DNA of 64,000 nt from Dama dama. Lineage: Eukaryota > Chordata > Mammalia > Artiodactyla > Cervidae. Position numbers and translations under genes: made by a program. Location: assembly GCF_033118175.1 (NCBI RefSeq), contig NC_083692.1:94544501-94608500 (forward strand), given 5' to 3'. Numbering within the stretch: position 1 is the first letter of the stretch; each line of letters begins with the position of its first letter. Below the pieces are notes generated by a model. That model made no database searches, was not told the origin of the DNA, and saw only the letters and a program-made list of their open reading frames with translations. Positions 1-10,716 of this stretch are shown here, one piece after another.

Positions 1-717
1 GCTTGGCTCAGAGGTGATCAGTGAGAAAGGAGACCCAGTTAGTTCCTTCCCAGCCATCATGGCAAGTTCCAGACAAATGGATACAGAAGCTCACAAGCCT
101 GCAAGCCTGACTTTTAGAGCAAGGAGACATTTTATTTGGTCAAGGGGGCATCCTTCTGTGGGAATGCTTGGGTTTTCATGTTTGGCCCTTGGCAGAGCCT
201 CCAGGCACTTAAGTGTTAACTTCACAGACAGAAAAGCAATTATTTTTATACCAACATTTTAAGTCCTAAGATTGACTTATAGGTGTCAGGAAAAAAGGAA
301 AGTAGTCTTATCTTTACCTAGTGAAGACATACTTGATCTGCTTCACAATTGAGTCAGGTAAAGATACTTATTGAGTGAAGACAGGCAAATAGTCTCTCTT
401 CCCTGGATACTCAAACTAATTCCCCATGGGGCTTAACATTTTTTTAGTTCATGAAACAAATGGATAAGTTTTCAACAGAATTTCCTGCTTTGGCCGGTCT
501 GGCTGAGAAAGATTCTTAAGTCTGTAGCACCCTAAGTTTTGAGTGGTTAAGCATGAACTCCACAATTGAGCAGTCTCTATGGAAAAAAGGCCTGGAAGGG
601 ATATCTGGCTTGGGAGAGGACTGGAAGAGAGAGGTCTGGTTCAGAGGACAGTACTCAGCTGAAGGAAGAAAAGATGGCATCAGAGGAGAATTAATAGGCT
701 GATTCATGTTGAAGCAT
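1..717. other. Unassigned sequence
   Basis: I recognise no repeat family, RNA gene or coding exon here. Short open frames on both strands have no recognisable motif. Confidence 0.5.
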
Positions 718-795
718 AGCAGAAGTCAACACATTGTAAAGCAATTATCCTCCAATTAAAGAAAAAAAAGTCAAATCAAATAAAATATAGCATAT
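718..795 (+). mobile_element. L1 3' end, severely truncated
   Basis: The stretch contains the characteristic end of ruminant L1 elements (cacattgtaaagcaattat, then tccaattaaag) followed by an A-rich tail. Only the last ~50 bases of the element are present, so it is a 5'-truncated insertion with no coding part. Confidence 0.6.
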
Positions 796-844
796 ATGGG
801 GGGAGAAAATAAGCACTCCATTGAGTAGTACTTCTTATATTAAT

Positions 845-1178
845 TATTAAGGATTGGCTAAATTATGCTGTAATGACAGACAAGCCCCAAATCTCAAAGG
901 CTTTATACAACAAAAGTTCATCTGTCTCATGCCAAGCCCTTTATGGGCCCAGGCATTTCTCTAGGATAGTTGTCCTCTGCGTGGGGACTGAGTTGTCCAG
1001 GCTGCTTCTATCTTTTGGACCTTCCATCTCACGATTGCCTCAGTAGGGCAAGAAAAAGCCTGGAGAATCACACACGGGTGATTCCCTGTCTCAGCCTGGA
1101 AATGGTGTGCGCCATGACAGTGGCCATCACAACTAGTCACGCGGCCCTGTTCAACTTCAAGGAACGCAAAAGCTGAGA
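845..1178 (+). mobile_element. Ancient interspersed repeat, family not named
   Basis: The opening (gctgtaatgacagacaagcc, then ccccaaatctcaaaggct) and the closing block (aactagtcacgcggccctg, then aactteaagg-type text near 1155) match a common old mammalian repeat that I know by pattern but cannot name safely. The copy at 4345-4665 appears to belong to the same family. It is diverged, which fits an insertion older than ruminants. Confidence 0.4.
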
Positions 1179-2298
1179 AGTGCAGCCTTCCGCAGGCCTG
1201 GATGACAAAAGGAATCAGATATTGGTAGATAGGGTGATGTCAAACAGATTACTCTAATTTGTAGAACTTCTCTTAGGGAACTGTTCTGTGCCAAGTTGTC
1301 CCTGTTTAGAGTTTCTTCCCAGAAAGGGCTTGGGGCAGCTTTATGTTTGGAAGAGGTGTCAGGGACTTATTTTGAAACTGCATTTACATAGCCAGAAACA
1401 ATTCTATAGATCTGATATTTATTTGGGGCAACTTTGGAGGATGCTGGTGAGAGCTGTGAGTGAGCAAACCCCCCAGTCCCACCTCTTTCCCTCTCCTGCA
1501 TCTTGTCACTCACGGTGCCCCAGCTGAGGCAGTGAGCATGGACACTGGTACCACCTAAACCCCCTCAAAGGGCAGGTCACCCATGGGCCCTCCTGGGCAG
1601 GGAGGCCCGGGGAAGTGGTGCAGGCCACCCGTGAGACCCTGGCCTCACAACAAGGCACGTCCATCTGTGCTGCTCCCTCTTTTCAACTTCTGTTTCTTCA
1701 AACATCAGTTCCACACATTGCCATCCCAGTAAATGCATCTTCTCGGGAAAGGCCACCGGAAAAGGGCAATCAATAGATGAGATGACGGCTGCGACTCTCG
1801 GAGCCCATCTCCTGCCAGGGGAGGGTCTGTGCGTGAGTGTCCGGAGCAGCACTTAGGCAGTTTTCTCAGCAGGAAAAGACGGCTGAGCACTCAGCCCAAT
1901 CAATGAGCTGGGAGGTGGGCAGACAGGAAGACGCACAGCCGGATGATTCATGGCCCCTCCACCCTGGGAGGCCCTTTTCAGTCTCCGGGCCCGGAACAGC
2001 CTCAGTGGCCCTCGAGGTCGTGTCTTGACCGGTTTCTGACCCTGCCAGATCTGGTCACCAGACGTTGGTGCTTTGCGTGGTCCCCTCCTGGCTCAGCCTG
2101 CCCTGCCCACAGAACTGTGACATTTTATGGGTCTGCCTAAGGAAATGAAGACCAAATACACGTGTCCTTTGTGTTCCTTTTGTGCTAGTCCCCACGTAAG
2201 CAGATCTTCCTTCTTCCTCCATGTCCACTCACCCAGGGCAAGCCTCTCTGGTTACCATGCCCAGTCTTGGAAATTTATACTTAAATGTTCCTGTCTTC
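1179..2298. other. Unassigned sequence, GC-richer in 1560-2060
   Basis: No family recognised. The part from about 1560 to 2060 is richer in G and C but CpG is not dense enough to call a CpG island by eye. Overlapping short frames on both strands there show no domain. Confidence 0.45.
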
Positions 2299-2405
2299 GT
2301 GCTTGCTTCGGCAGCACGGATGCTAAAATTGGAAGGATACGGAGAAAATTAGCATGGCCTCTGGGCAAGGATGACATACAAATTTGTGAAGTCCTCCGTA
2401 TTTTT
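2299..2405 (+). pseudogene. U6 snRNA retrocopy / pseudogene
   Basis: The sequence aligns over the full ~107-nt length of U6 spliceosomal RNA. It starts with gtgcttgcttcggcagcac, keeps the AGCATGG block containing the AGC catalytic triad, and ends in a T run at 2401-2407 like a Pol III terminator. About a dozen substitutions are visible: the ACAGAGA box is changed to ACGGAGA, and bases are altered in the 5' stem region and the 3' domain. I see no convincing proximal sequence element upstream. An AT-rich TATA-like patch lies at about -27 to -18. Functional U6 genes are nearly invariant, so this is most likely an L1-mobilised retropseudogene. No clear target-site duplication or poly(A) tail was found. 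Confidence 0.85.
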
Positions 2406-2545
2406 TTCAGTTAAGGGATAGACAAAACAATTAGATGTTAAAATATGGTATCAAAAGCAGTAATCATGAGGGGAAAAGAGTACAGATCAGAGTATTTTTA
2501 ATGCTTTTGAAATTAGGAGTTCAGCAACTTAAAAACAATCATATA

Positions 2546-2594
2546 TGTGTGTGTGTGTGTGTGTGTGTATATATAGAGAGAGAGACAGAGAGAC
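2546..2594. repeat. (TG)n-(TA)n-(GA)n compound microsatellite
   Basis: An uninterrupted TG run of about 12 units passes into a short TATA block and then a GA-rich block. It directly abuts the L1-like segment that follows. Confidence 0.85.
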
Positions 2595-2725
2595 TGCTAT
2601 ACAAAAAAACCTCATGGTAACCACAACCTAAAAATCTATAATAAATATACACATTCAAAAGAAAAAGGAATCTAAATACAACACTAAAAATAGTCATCAA
2701 ATCACAGAAGAAGAGAATAAATGTT
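2595..2725 (+). mobile_element. L1 internal fragment
   Basis: The text from about 2610 (catggtaaccacaacctaaa, then atctataataaatatacac) through the segment containing agtcatcaaatcacagaag matches a recurrent stretch of cetartiodactyl L1 elements upstream of the 3' end. It is short and diverged. Confidence 0.45.
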
Positions 2726-3508
2726 CCTGCCTCAGTTTCATTCCCTGAGTGAAATCTCTGTTATTCTGAAACCTATTCTGGCAAATGGATAATAATTAAC
2801 AAGTTTTCTCTGTTATCAGTTAATGAATTATTCAATACAATTAATTTTAATTCTACAAATATATTCATCCACCCATTTATCTACATTCCCCCTTTACTCA
2901 ATAACATTTTTAAGTAAAATGTTATATGTAAAATATTCTGTTGGTGCCCTAGGGGGTTTTGGGGGAAAATAAAGTGATTAAACAGAGCTAGTAGAAAGTA
3001 TCCAAGGGTTTCTGGGCAGCATGCCAACAGTGACCATTCTAGGAAGTGACTTGTAAACTGCCATTGTATTAGCCAGACTACCCAAAGCTGTCTGCAGACA
3101 CAGTGTGACCCTATCAGCCCTTCTTCCTCTGAAGCTCAGGGGAAGACACAGCTCCATTTTTTTTTTTTGAAACTTTTTGTCCATTATGAGGAGTTGGATT
3201 TTAAAGCCGGATTCTGGAATTTCATTAACTTTCAAAATCATATTCAGGCCTAAAGATTAATTCTATTGGGAAAAAATAGAGGAAAGGATGAAAAGAACTT
3301 TATCTAAAGACAATTAAATAGGAGCATGTAGTATTAACCATTCACAGTATTAGTAACACAGATGCAAATGACCCCAAAACACAAGAATTTGTTTGATAAA
3401 GCAGAGAGTCAGTGTACTGTGAAACAAGAGTAATTCAAAAGAATCTTTAGATTAGATGTGGAAAAGATGAAAAAAAGTAATGAATATGTATATTATGTAT
3501 ACACACAA

Positions 3509-3540
<32 letters not shown>

Positions 3541-4070
3541 TGCTATTAACATTCACTAAGGAAAAAAAGAGTTCACTTAATACATTTTTCTCAAAAGCTG
3601 TTATGAAGCCAGTGATGCATCTTCTATTGATAGCATCTCAGAACTGAGGGAACAGGGTACTTCTGTCATCAATATGTGTTAACACACTGGTCCTGGCTCT
3701 AAAACTGCAACCATTTCCAAGTTAGACAGGGAAAATAAATCAATATGGCCTGAGGAAATTCTGCAGGCAGAAGTGTTTACTATGACCACTAAGCTGAATT
3801 ACTGATTTTAATGGGATTATCTCAGGGCAAGGCATACACTTTATGATTTAAAAAAGAACAAGTAAGTTGTAGCACTGGGGAATCTTTGAGTTTAAAAGAC
3901 CTGAGGAAGTTTCTCTTCCTACCAGTATTGCTTCTGTTAAGCCCCTAAGTGTTGTAACAATGTCTACATAAATATTGGTTGCCAGAATATTCAGGTCAAG
4001 TTGTAATTCAGTTCAGAAAAAATAATAAGACTCAAACTCTCTTTATCATTTATAATGAAGCTTGACTGTG
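2726..4070. other. Unassigned AT-rich sequence
   Basis: Apart from the CA/TA microsatellite at 3499-3540, I see no recognisable element. A T tract lies near 3157-3168. Confidence 0.45.
3499..3540. repeat. (CA)n(TA)n microsatellite
   Basis: Alternating CA units, with one AAC interruption, pass directly into nine or more TA units. Likely length-polymorphic. Confidence 0.85.
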
Positions 4071-4188
4071 AACTGAAGGAAATGGCATCCCACTCAGTAT
4101 TCTTGCCTGAATAATTCCATGGACAGAGGAGCAGGGCAGGGGGGGTCACAAAAGAGTCAGACACAACTTGACGACTACACAACAAACA
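4071..4188 (+). mobile_element. Bov-A SINE unit, partial
   Basis: The block carries Bov-A diagnostic text: ggaaatggcatcccactc, tattcttgcctg, ccatggacagaggagc, and agtcagacacaacttgacga. Part of the unit between the last two is replaced by a G run at 4136-4145. It ends in an AAC-rich tail. An A18 tract lies further on at 4248-4265. Confidence 0.8.
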
Positions 4189-4344
4189 ACTATTGTATTT
4201 ATATATTCATATGAAAAGTTGATTCATTAAAAGAGTTTTACAAAATCAAAAAAAAAAAAAAAAAAGGAAGGCAGACATGACATTTTCATGTTATTCTGAC
4301 AACTGGGGTACATAAAATCCACAGAGGACCAGGATTCCTCTACA

Positions 4345-4665
4345 TTTCCTTATAACTCAAGTTGGTGGCTAGAGCTCCAGCCATCACATCTGCATCCCAG
4401 GTAGCAGGTTGGAAGGCAGACAAAGAAGAGAGGAGTGGAGAGCACATTATAGCTTTTGCTTAAAGAACATTCCCAGGAGTTGCCAAAAGACATTTCAACA
4501 TATGTCTGTCTGTTCACCAGGCTTTAGTCACATGGTTATGCTGAACTTCAAGGGACTAAGAGAAATATTTTTATTTGGGGTGGAGAGGTGGCTAGAGCAC
4601 AGCTAAAAATGAGAACTCTCTTAATGTGGAAGAAGGGAAGAATGAACAGTGAGGGGGAGATAACA
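4345..4665 (+). mobile_element. Ancient interspersed repeat, same family as 845-1178
   Basis: The order of patches is the same as in many copies of this old repeat: gctagagctccagccatcac at 4368, a purine-rich agaagagaggagtggag patch, tagtcacatggttatgctga, and aacttcaagggactaagaga. I cannot name the family with confidence. Confidence 0.4.
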
Positions 4666-4887
4666 TTTTCTGCAAACCTCTTTGCCAGCTCTTAAAATTG
4701 GTGGTTTGTTTGGTAATTGAAAAAGTCAGTTAAAGCAGGAAATCACAAAAAAGAGCCTTACACAATAATGATATTTACTGTAAATGTTCCTTGGAACGTC
4801 TTTCAGATTTATTACTTTATTTAACTACAAGGCTGCTAATGACAGTCAGTCTTGCATTTTTCTAAGCAGCTATCTCTTTGGCTTCTT

Positions 4888-5019
4888 CTTTCTTTAAATT
4901 TATTTGACTGTGATAGGTCTTAGTTGTGGCATCCCTAGTTCCCTGACCAGGGATGGAACCCGGGCCCCCTGCATTGAGTAGGCAGAGTCTTAACCACTGG
5001 ACTACCAGGGAAGTACCCA
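4888..5019 (-). mobile_element. CHR-type tRNA-Glu SINE, 5' part, with 12-bp TSD
   Basis: Read on the minus strand this begins with the tRNA-derived head (tacttccctggtagtccagt) and passes the Pol III B-box region near 4960. It is flanked by perfect 12-bp copies of ctttggcttctt at 4876-4887 and 5020-5031, so the boundaries are well supported. The element is shortened: only the head and a short body are present. Confidence 0.85.
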
Positions 5020-5031
5020 CTTTGGCTTCTT

Positions 5032-5672
5032 TAAAGAGAAGCAGAAAGCTTCCAGATTGGCGAGCTTGGAGGGGCATGGAAGTGCCACGCCCTTTTCCCA
5101 TACTTTGTCCTGTACATCTCCTCCATCCTACCACTTCTGAGTTATATCCTTTTATTACAAACCTGCAATCAAGTCTTTTATGACTGACTCATGTAGCTCA
5201 AAAAACACCACAAACATCGTCAGTACCTCTGGCTGCAGAAGAGCCGAAGGTGAAACTGCAATAAGACTGACTGAAGGGTTCATGTCTGTTTCATTTGTCT
5301 GATTGGAAAACCGTGCTGTAAGAACAAAGATGGCCAGGACAAGGTAAATGGTGGGACAGCAGTTTCTTGATCCTGAGCAGCTTCAGCGTCAATGACAGTC
5401 ACCCCTTTCTGACCCAGTGGGTGGTACATGCTATCAGAAACCTTACCAGAGACAATAGCCAAAAGCAAGATTTGATTGTGAAGATGGAGAAACAGGGGCT
5501 GGCAATGCATCCCTACTTTTAATAAAATGAGTTCTGAGGTTGAAAAAAGGGGCAAGAAGCTGATTCTGAAATTTCTTAGTGACATACCTTAGCTATGAAA
5601 GACCCTTCCCACCTAATATCTTCATTTTGGGAATCTGTTGCATGGAGTTTTTCCATCTGTAATACATGAGAT
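5032..5672. other. Unassigned sequence
   Basis: A 101-codon minus-strand frame (5280-5585) and an alternative frame containing NQTNET were inspected. Neither shows a recognised domain or a continuous plausible protein, so no gene is called. Confidence 0.45.
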
Positions 5673-5767
5673 TACCCACTCCAGTATTCTGCCCTGGAGA
5701 ATTCCATGGACTGTAAAGTCCATGGAGTTGCAAAGAGTCAGACATGACTGAGCAACTTTCACTTCCA
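5673..5767 (+). mobile_element. Bov-A unit fragment
   Basis: The text runs from acccactccagtattctgcc through ccatggagttgcaaagagtc to gactgagcaacttt, the 3' half of a Bov-tA or Bov-A unit. No tRNA head precedes it. Confidence 0.8.
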
Positions 5768-6045
5768 CAAGTGTTTGGAGATCGATAAATACAGATGAAG
5801 AAATATATGAATCTTTTATATAATAGAATTAGATGCTTATAAGTTAAAAAGTGAAAGTACTTTAGTATTCTCCTGTTTCTTTGCTTTAAAACTGTAACAC
5901 TCTGGTTTGCCTTCATCTCCATGGATACGAAGTATGTTTAAGTAATATATTGTACTCACTATGGCAGAAATAACAAAGTCTTCTCTTTGAGGGGAAAAAA
6001 GCAGCAGGAACTTAAAGACCTTAAGCCCCTCAAGACATGATCGTT

Positions 6046-6989
6046 TGTTGTTGTTGTTCAGTTGCTAAGTCAAGTCCAACTCTGTGACCCCATGAACTGC
6101 AGCATGCCAGGCTTTCCTGTCCTTCACTCTCCTGGAGTTTGCTTAGATTCATGTCCCTTGAGTCAGTGATGCCATGAAACCATCTCATCCTCTATCGCCC
6201 TCTTCTTTTGCCTTCAGTCTTTCTCAGCATCAGGGTCTTTTCTAATGAGTCAGCTCTTCATATCAGGTGGCCAAAGTATCAGAGCTTCATTTTCAGCATC
6301 AGTCCTTCCAATGAATATTCAGGGTTGATTTCCTTTAGGATTGACTGGTTGGATCTCCTTGCAGTCCAAGGGACTCTCAAGGGTCTTCTCCAGCATCACA
6401 GTTCGAAAGCATCAATTTTTCATTGCTCAGCCTTCTTTATGGCCCAACTCTCACATCCATTCATGACTACTGGAAAAACCATAGCTTTGACTATATGGAC
6501 CTTTGTTGGCAAAGTAATGTCTCTGCTTTTTAATACACTGTCTAGGTTTGTCATAGCTTTTCCTCCAAGGAGCAAGCATCTTTTAATTTTATAGCTGCAG
6601 TCACTGTCCACAGTGATTTTGTAGTCCAAGAAAATAAAGTCTGTCACTGTTTCCAGTTTTTCTCCACCTATTTGCCACGAGGTGATGGGATCAGATGCCA
6701 TGATCTTATTTTTTTGAATGCTGAATTTTAAGTCAGCTTTTTCACTCTCCTCTTTCACTTTCATCAAGAGGCTCTTTCATTCCTCTTCTCTTTCTGCCAT
6801 TAGGGTGGTGTCATCTGCATATCTGAGGTTATTGATATTTCTCCCTGCAGTCTTGATTCCTATTTGTCATTCATCCAACCTGGCATTTCACATGATATAT
6901 TCTGCATAGAAGTTAAATAAGCAGGGTGACAATATAAAGCCTTGACGTACTCCTTTCCCAATTTGAACCAGTCCATTGTTCCATATCTG
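6046..6989 (-). mobile_element. BovB (RTE) retrotransposon, 3' portion, coding decayed
   Basis: Minus-strand translation gives the C-terminal half of BovB ORF2, including the reverse-transcriptase YADD motif near 6810-6825 followed by DTTLMAE, a segment with KMA/ITSWQI, and the C-terminal block FPVVMNGCESWAIKKAEQ within 6420-6767. Frames are broken by stops and shifts. The 3' end is on the left and carries a (TTG)n tail at 6046-6058. The element stops around 6989 and an L1 fragment follows directly. Confidence 0.9.
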
Positions 6990-7408
6990 GTATGGCCAAG
7001 TAGTATTCATATAAATATATGTGTATACACACACACACACATTCAGATATATGGTTAAAAAGATGTTATATATATGTAATCACATCTTCTTTATCCATTC
7101 ATCTATTGACAGACACTTAGATTGCTTCCATAACTTGCCTATTACAAATAATGCTGCTATTGGGGTGCAGGCATCTTTTTGAATTGATGGTGTTTTTTTC
7201 AGATATATCCAGCAGTAAAATTGCTGGGTCATATGTTGGTTCTACTTTTAGTTTTTTTGAGAAACCTCCATATTGTTTCCACAATGGTTATACCAATTTA
7301 CATTCCTACCAAAAATGTATAATTCTCTTTTCTCCACATCTTCACCAACATTTGATATTTGTTTTGTTGTTGTTGTTGTTTTGATGATAACCATTCTGAC
7401 AGGAAGCA
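6990..7408 (-). mobile_element. L1 ORF2 fragment
   Basis: The plus strand reads the antisense of L1 ORF2: tccattcatctattgacaga, attgcttccataacttgcc, and a late segment around ataccaatttacattcctac. A (CA)n patch at 7027-7041 interrupts it. It ends near the motif attctgacagg. It directly abuts the BovB copy at its left. Confidence 0.8.
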
Positions 7409-8329
7409 GTGACTTTTGAGGCAAGCCTACTTAGAGGTAATACATGAAAGAAAAGCCAAACTTAAAGTACAGTACCTCCATACAATGAAATACCAATGCT
7501 CTAAAAAGGACTTAAGAGATCGTTTCAATTATTAAAGTCAAGCGAGTATTTATCCTTTTTTATGGATCTGAAATTTTCCATATAGAAAGTTTTTTTGAAA
7601 GAAGTTTTCTGTTACCTATAGTTACTAACTCCTCTTGGGCCAATCACTCCTTTGAGAATCTGATGAAAGCTCGAGGCCTTCTCCGTAGAAAATTTAGATA
7701 ACCCCATTCATGAAAATCTTGCCTATCCTGGATCATAGATCCTGCAAGAATCCCTGGCTTCCAGCCCTTTTTTAATTTACACACTAGGAAACTAAACTCC
7801 AGCAGGCGAGCGGATTTGTCAACGGTGGTGGAAGGAGTCTGTGATGACCGGCTGCGGTCTGCCTCTCCTGCAGCCCAGCCACAGACCCCTAACCAGACAG
7901 GGACACATCCCAGAACAGAGCTCAGTGCACGGCCAGCATCCTCCAGAGGCGCTGCGGGGTGTTGTATCCATCTCTTCTTCCCGACTCCCTTATTTCTATA
8001 AAGAAATTCCCGTTGACCTAGGCACCCAGGTGTGAAATCCTCGGCCCCCTTCCCCCTCCCTCCCCCTCCCCCTCTGTAGCAGTCACCGAGTCCTCGACTC
8101 CCGCTCTGCACCAGCTCTCCTCTCAGACCCCCTTGCCTTTCTTCCCGTCATCCCTCCTCACAGCTCTGCCTGCACTGTGGCAGCTATCTCTCAACTTGCA
8201 TGACTCAAACCTCAACTCAGCCAGTTTAACCTCCCCCAAGCCTGCCTCACACCATGTTTCTGCCCTGCTCAGAAACTGCTTGGGATCCATTTCTCAGTGA
8301 GTCTCCTGAGGCCCAGCAGGTGACATGTC
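7409..8329. other. Unassigned sequence with C-rich tract
   Basis: The region from about 7790 to 8200 is GC-richer. Positions 8043-8078 are an almost pure C/T tract. A 155-codon minus-strand frame spans 7644-8111 but begins with glycine-rich low complexity derived from that tract and shows no domain, so I do not call a gene. Confidence 0.45.
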
Positions 8330-8415
8330 AAAACCAAGGCCACACGGCTGGTGGCTGGAACCCTGGAACTCCAGAACCCAGGCCTGCTTGTTTCAAATGC
8401 TCTGCCCTTCAAGGA
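8330..8415 (-). mobile_element. MIR fragment
   Basis: Antisense MIR pattern: caaggccacacggctggtgg, then ggaactccagaacccaggcc and caaatgctctgccctt. This corresponds to the tRNA-derived head and adjoining core of MIR. Confidence 0.55.
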
Positions 8416-8560
8416 TCAACCCTGGCTAAGTGGTATCAGGACCAACTGGGGAGTTTGATGAAATTGCAGATTTCTGAGACCCTTCCCGAGATGATGCAGT
8501 CAGAATCTCCAGGGAATATGTGTCTTCAATAAGCTCTAAAGATATTTCCAAGAATTAGTT
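8416..8560. mobile_element. MER5-like hAT MITE fragment
   Basis: The order gtggtatcaggaccaactgg, gaaattgcagatttctgaga, gtcagaatctccagggaata follows the MER5/Charlie-type non-autonomous DNA transposon pattern. Terminal repeats are not clear, so subfamily and orientation are uncertain. Confidence 0.5.
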
Positions 8561-8594
8561 GTATATGGGAATTACTTCACTGTGGGAATATAAG

Positions 8595-8654
8595 TAGTAT
8601 TAGATAACCAATACTACATCTAATACTAATAGATGTAGTATTTGATAACCAATA
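8595..8654. repeat. Hairpin with overlapping direct repeat
   Basis: Two 19-base copies of tagtatt-gataaccaata (8595-8613 and 8636-8654) differ at one position. Between them lies a perfect 12-bp inverted repeat, aatactacatct (8610-8621) and agatgtagtatt (8631-8642), around a 9-base loop. It sits just left of the BovB copy at 8677. Confidence 0.85.
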
Positions 8655-8676
8655 AGTTTATTTAAAAACCCATTCA

Positions 8677-9688
8677 TCAGTTCAGTTCAGTTGCTCAATC
8701 GTGTCCGACTCTTTGCGACCCCATGGAGTGCAACACGCCAGGGCTCCCTGTCCATCACCAGCTCCTGGAGTTTACTCAGATTCATGTCTATTGAGTCGGT
8801 GATGCCATCCAACCATCTTATCCTCTGTTGTACTCTTCTCCTCCTGCCCTCAATCTTTCCCAGCATCAGGGTCTTTTCAAATGAGTCAGCTCTTCACACC
8901 AGGTGGCCAAAGTATCGGAGTTTCAACTTCAACATCAGTCCTTCCAATGAATATTCAGGACTGATCTCCTTTAGGATGGACTGGTTGGATCTCCTGGCTG
9001 TCCAAGGGACTCTCAAGAGTCTTCTCCAACACCACAGTTCAAAAGCATCAATTCTTCAGCACTCAGCTTTCTCTATAGTCAAACTCTCACATCCATATAC
9101 GACTACTGGAAAAAACATTACCTTGACTAGACAAACCTTTGTTGGCAAAATAATGTCTCTGCTTTTTTTTTTGTTTGTTTTTTGTTTTCTTTTTTTTTGT
9201 AATCCCATGGACTTCGGCCCGCCAGACTCCTCTGTCCATGGATTTTTCCAGGCAAGAATACTGGAGTGGGTTGCCATTTCCTTCTCCACCTGCTTTTTAA
9301 TATGCTGTCTAGGTTGGTCATAACTTTCCTTCCAAGGAGCAAATGTCTTTTAATTTCATGGCTGCAGTCACCATCTGCAGTGATTTTGGAGCCCCCCAAA
9401 AATAAAGTCTGCCACTGTTTCTACTATTTTCCCACCTATTTGCCATGAAGTGATGGGACTGGATACCATGATCTTAGTTTTCTGAATGTTGAGCTTTAAA
9501 CCAACTTTTTCACTCTCCTCTTTCACTTTCATCAAGAGACTCTTTAAGTCTTCTTCACTTTCTGCCATAAGGGTGGTGTCATCTGCATATATGAGGTTAT
9601 TGATATTTCCCCTGGCAATCTTGATTCCAGGTTGTGCTTCATCCAGCCCAGCGTTTCTCATGATGTACTCTGCGTACAAGTTATTAAT
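8677..9688 (-). mobile_element. BovB retrotransposon, 3' portion, with nested Bov-A
   Basis: Minus-strand translation contains MYAEYIMRNAGLDEAQPG and then NNLIYADDTTLMAESEED, so motif C (YADD) of the reverse transcriptase is intact (9368-9679). The C-terminal segment follows to the left, broken at 9168-9289 by a younger SINE piece. The 3' end at 8677 shows the ttcagttcagttgctcaatc text shared with Bov-A elements. Confidence 0.9.
9168..9289 (-). mobile_element. Bov-A fragment with poly(A), nested in BovB
   Basis: A T-rich block (9162-9199, a poly(A) tail read in reverse) is followed by antisense Bov-A text (cctctgtccatggatttttc, aggcaagaatactggagtgg). It is flanked by ctgcttttt at 9159-9167 and 9290-9298. 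The 3' end of the SINE unit is missing beyond the A tail, which suggests premature polyadenylation before insertion. Confidence 0.8.
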
Positions 9689-10587
9689 TTATTAGTTATC
9701 TAACACAGCACATATTAGTAATAGTTCAGACACCATTGCTACTTTCATTTATCGTAAACATTGTTGAAATAAATAGCCTGCTTGTGACTGCAAATCTGGA
9801 AGCCCAGGAAAGGAGGCCACTGGCTGGTGTTCATTTGTTTGAAAGGTTAGTGACATGGCTGCAACTGCTTGGAAATATTTATTTTTCATCCAGTTATACT
9901 TAGCAAAGGCACAAAGCAGCAGCTAATGCTTCATTGCCATCTCTGCCAAACTGCTGAATCCACGTGTGAGTCATGAGCTTTGTCACTTAGTCCAGTCTCC
10001 TGTGAATCAGAGCCAGAGTCCCTGAATCTCTTTCCTCAGAGACTTTCATAGCCAGACTCATCTTTCCCTTTCTACAGCATTCAGACCCTTCAAAGGAAGG
10101 ACAAGCTGTTCATCACAATGCACACATCCTACACAGACCATGGGTTCCACGCCTAAAAAGTTCAAGTCTTCAAAGGAACCTCAAGGGTTCGGGAAGGCTA
10201 AGATAAGCAGTATGTGGGCAAACTAAAAAGACTGGGTGAGTTGAAAGGGAGACATACACCGGTGGGCTGAGCTCTCCGGTTGAGAGTAAATGTCTCCGGA
10301 CATGTTTGGCGAGTCATGGTTATCGATGCAGGCTGGTGGATTCCAGCCAAACCGCACACCCCTTTAGGTATTTCATATAAACTAGGTCTCCTGGGCATGC
10401 CAAGGTCCCTGAAACTTCCTCTCTCAGTGCCAGACCTCTCTCCTCACACCTGGAAGACTAGGCTGTCTTTGAAAGAAGAGTAGGTATCCGGAGGGGCCCA
10501 GTCTGCCAACAGAGAGTTAAGCTAATCAGCTCAACCCCAGACTACACAGGGCGTGAGGGAGTATTGTGAGGTGGGAGAAATAGTCTA
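9689..10587. other. Unassigned sequence
   Basis: No repeat, RNA gene or exon recognised. Confidence 0.45.
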
Positions 10588-10716
10588 CCCTTTGATCAGG
10601 TGGTGGTCACACAGATACCTCCATTTGTAAAAATTCACGGAATGGTACACTCAGAAAGCGTAAATGTTATTGCCAATATAAATTGTACTTCAATAAAACT
10701 GACTTTAAAATCATAC
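10588..10716 (+). mobile_element. Old L1 3' end
   Basis: The order ggtggtcacacagatacctc, aatggtacactcagaaagcg, aaattgtacttcaataaaac is that of the last ~100 bases of mammalian L1M-type elements, ending at the polyadenylation signal. Confidence 0.6.

Noticed and set aside
1560..2060. GC-richer segment considered as a CpG-island promoter
   Set aside because: CpG dinucleotides are not dense by eye, and no first exon follows.
5280..5585. Minus-strand frame and a neighbouring frame containing NQTNET, considered as a processed pseudogene
   Set aside because: I could not match it to a protein family, and it needs several frame changes. Chance is the simpler explanation.
7644..8111. A 155-codon minus-strand open frame
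   Set aside because: Its N-terminal glycine-rich part is the translation of a C/T-rich tract, and the rest has no recognisable domain or splice context.
8691..9323. A 210-codon plus-strand open frame
   Set aside because: It is the antisense of BovB plus a nested SINE piece. The same peptide pattern appears opposite other BovB copies.
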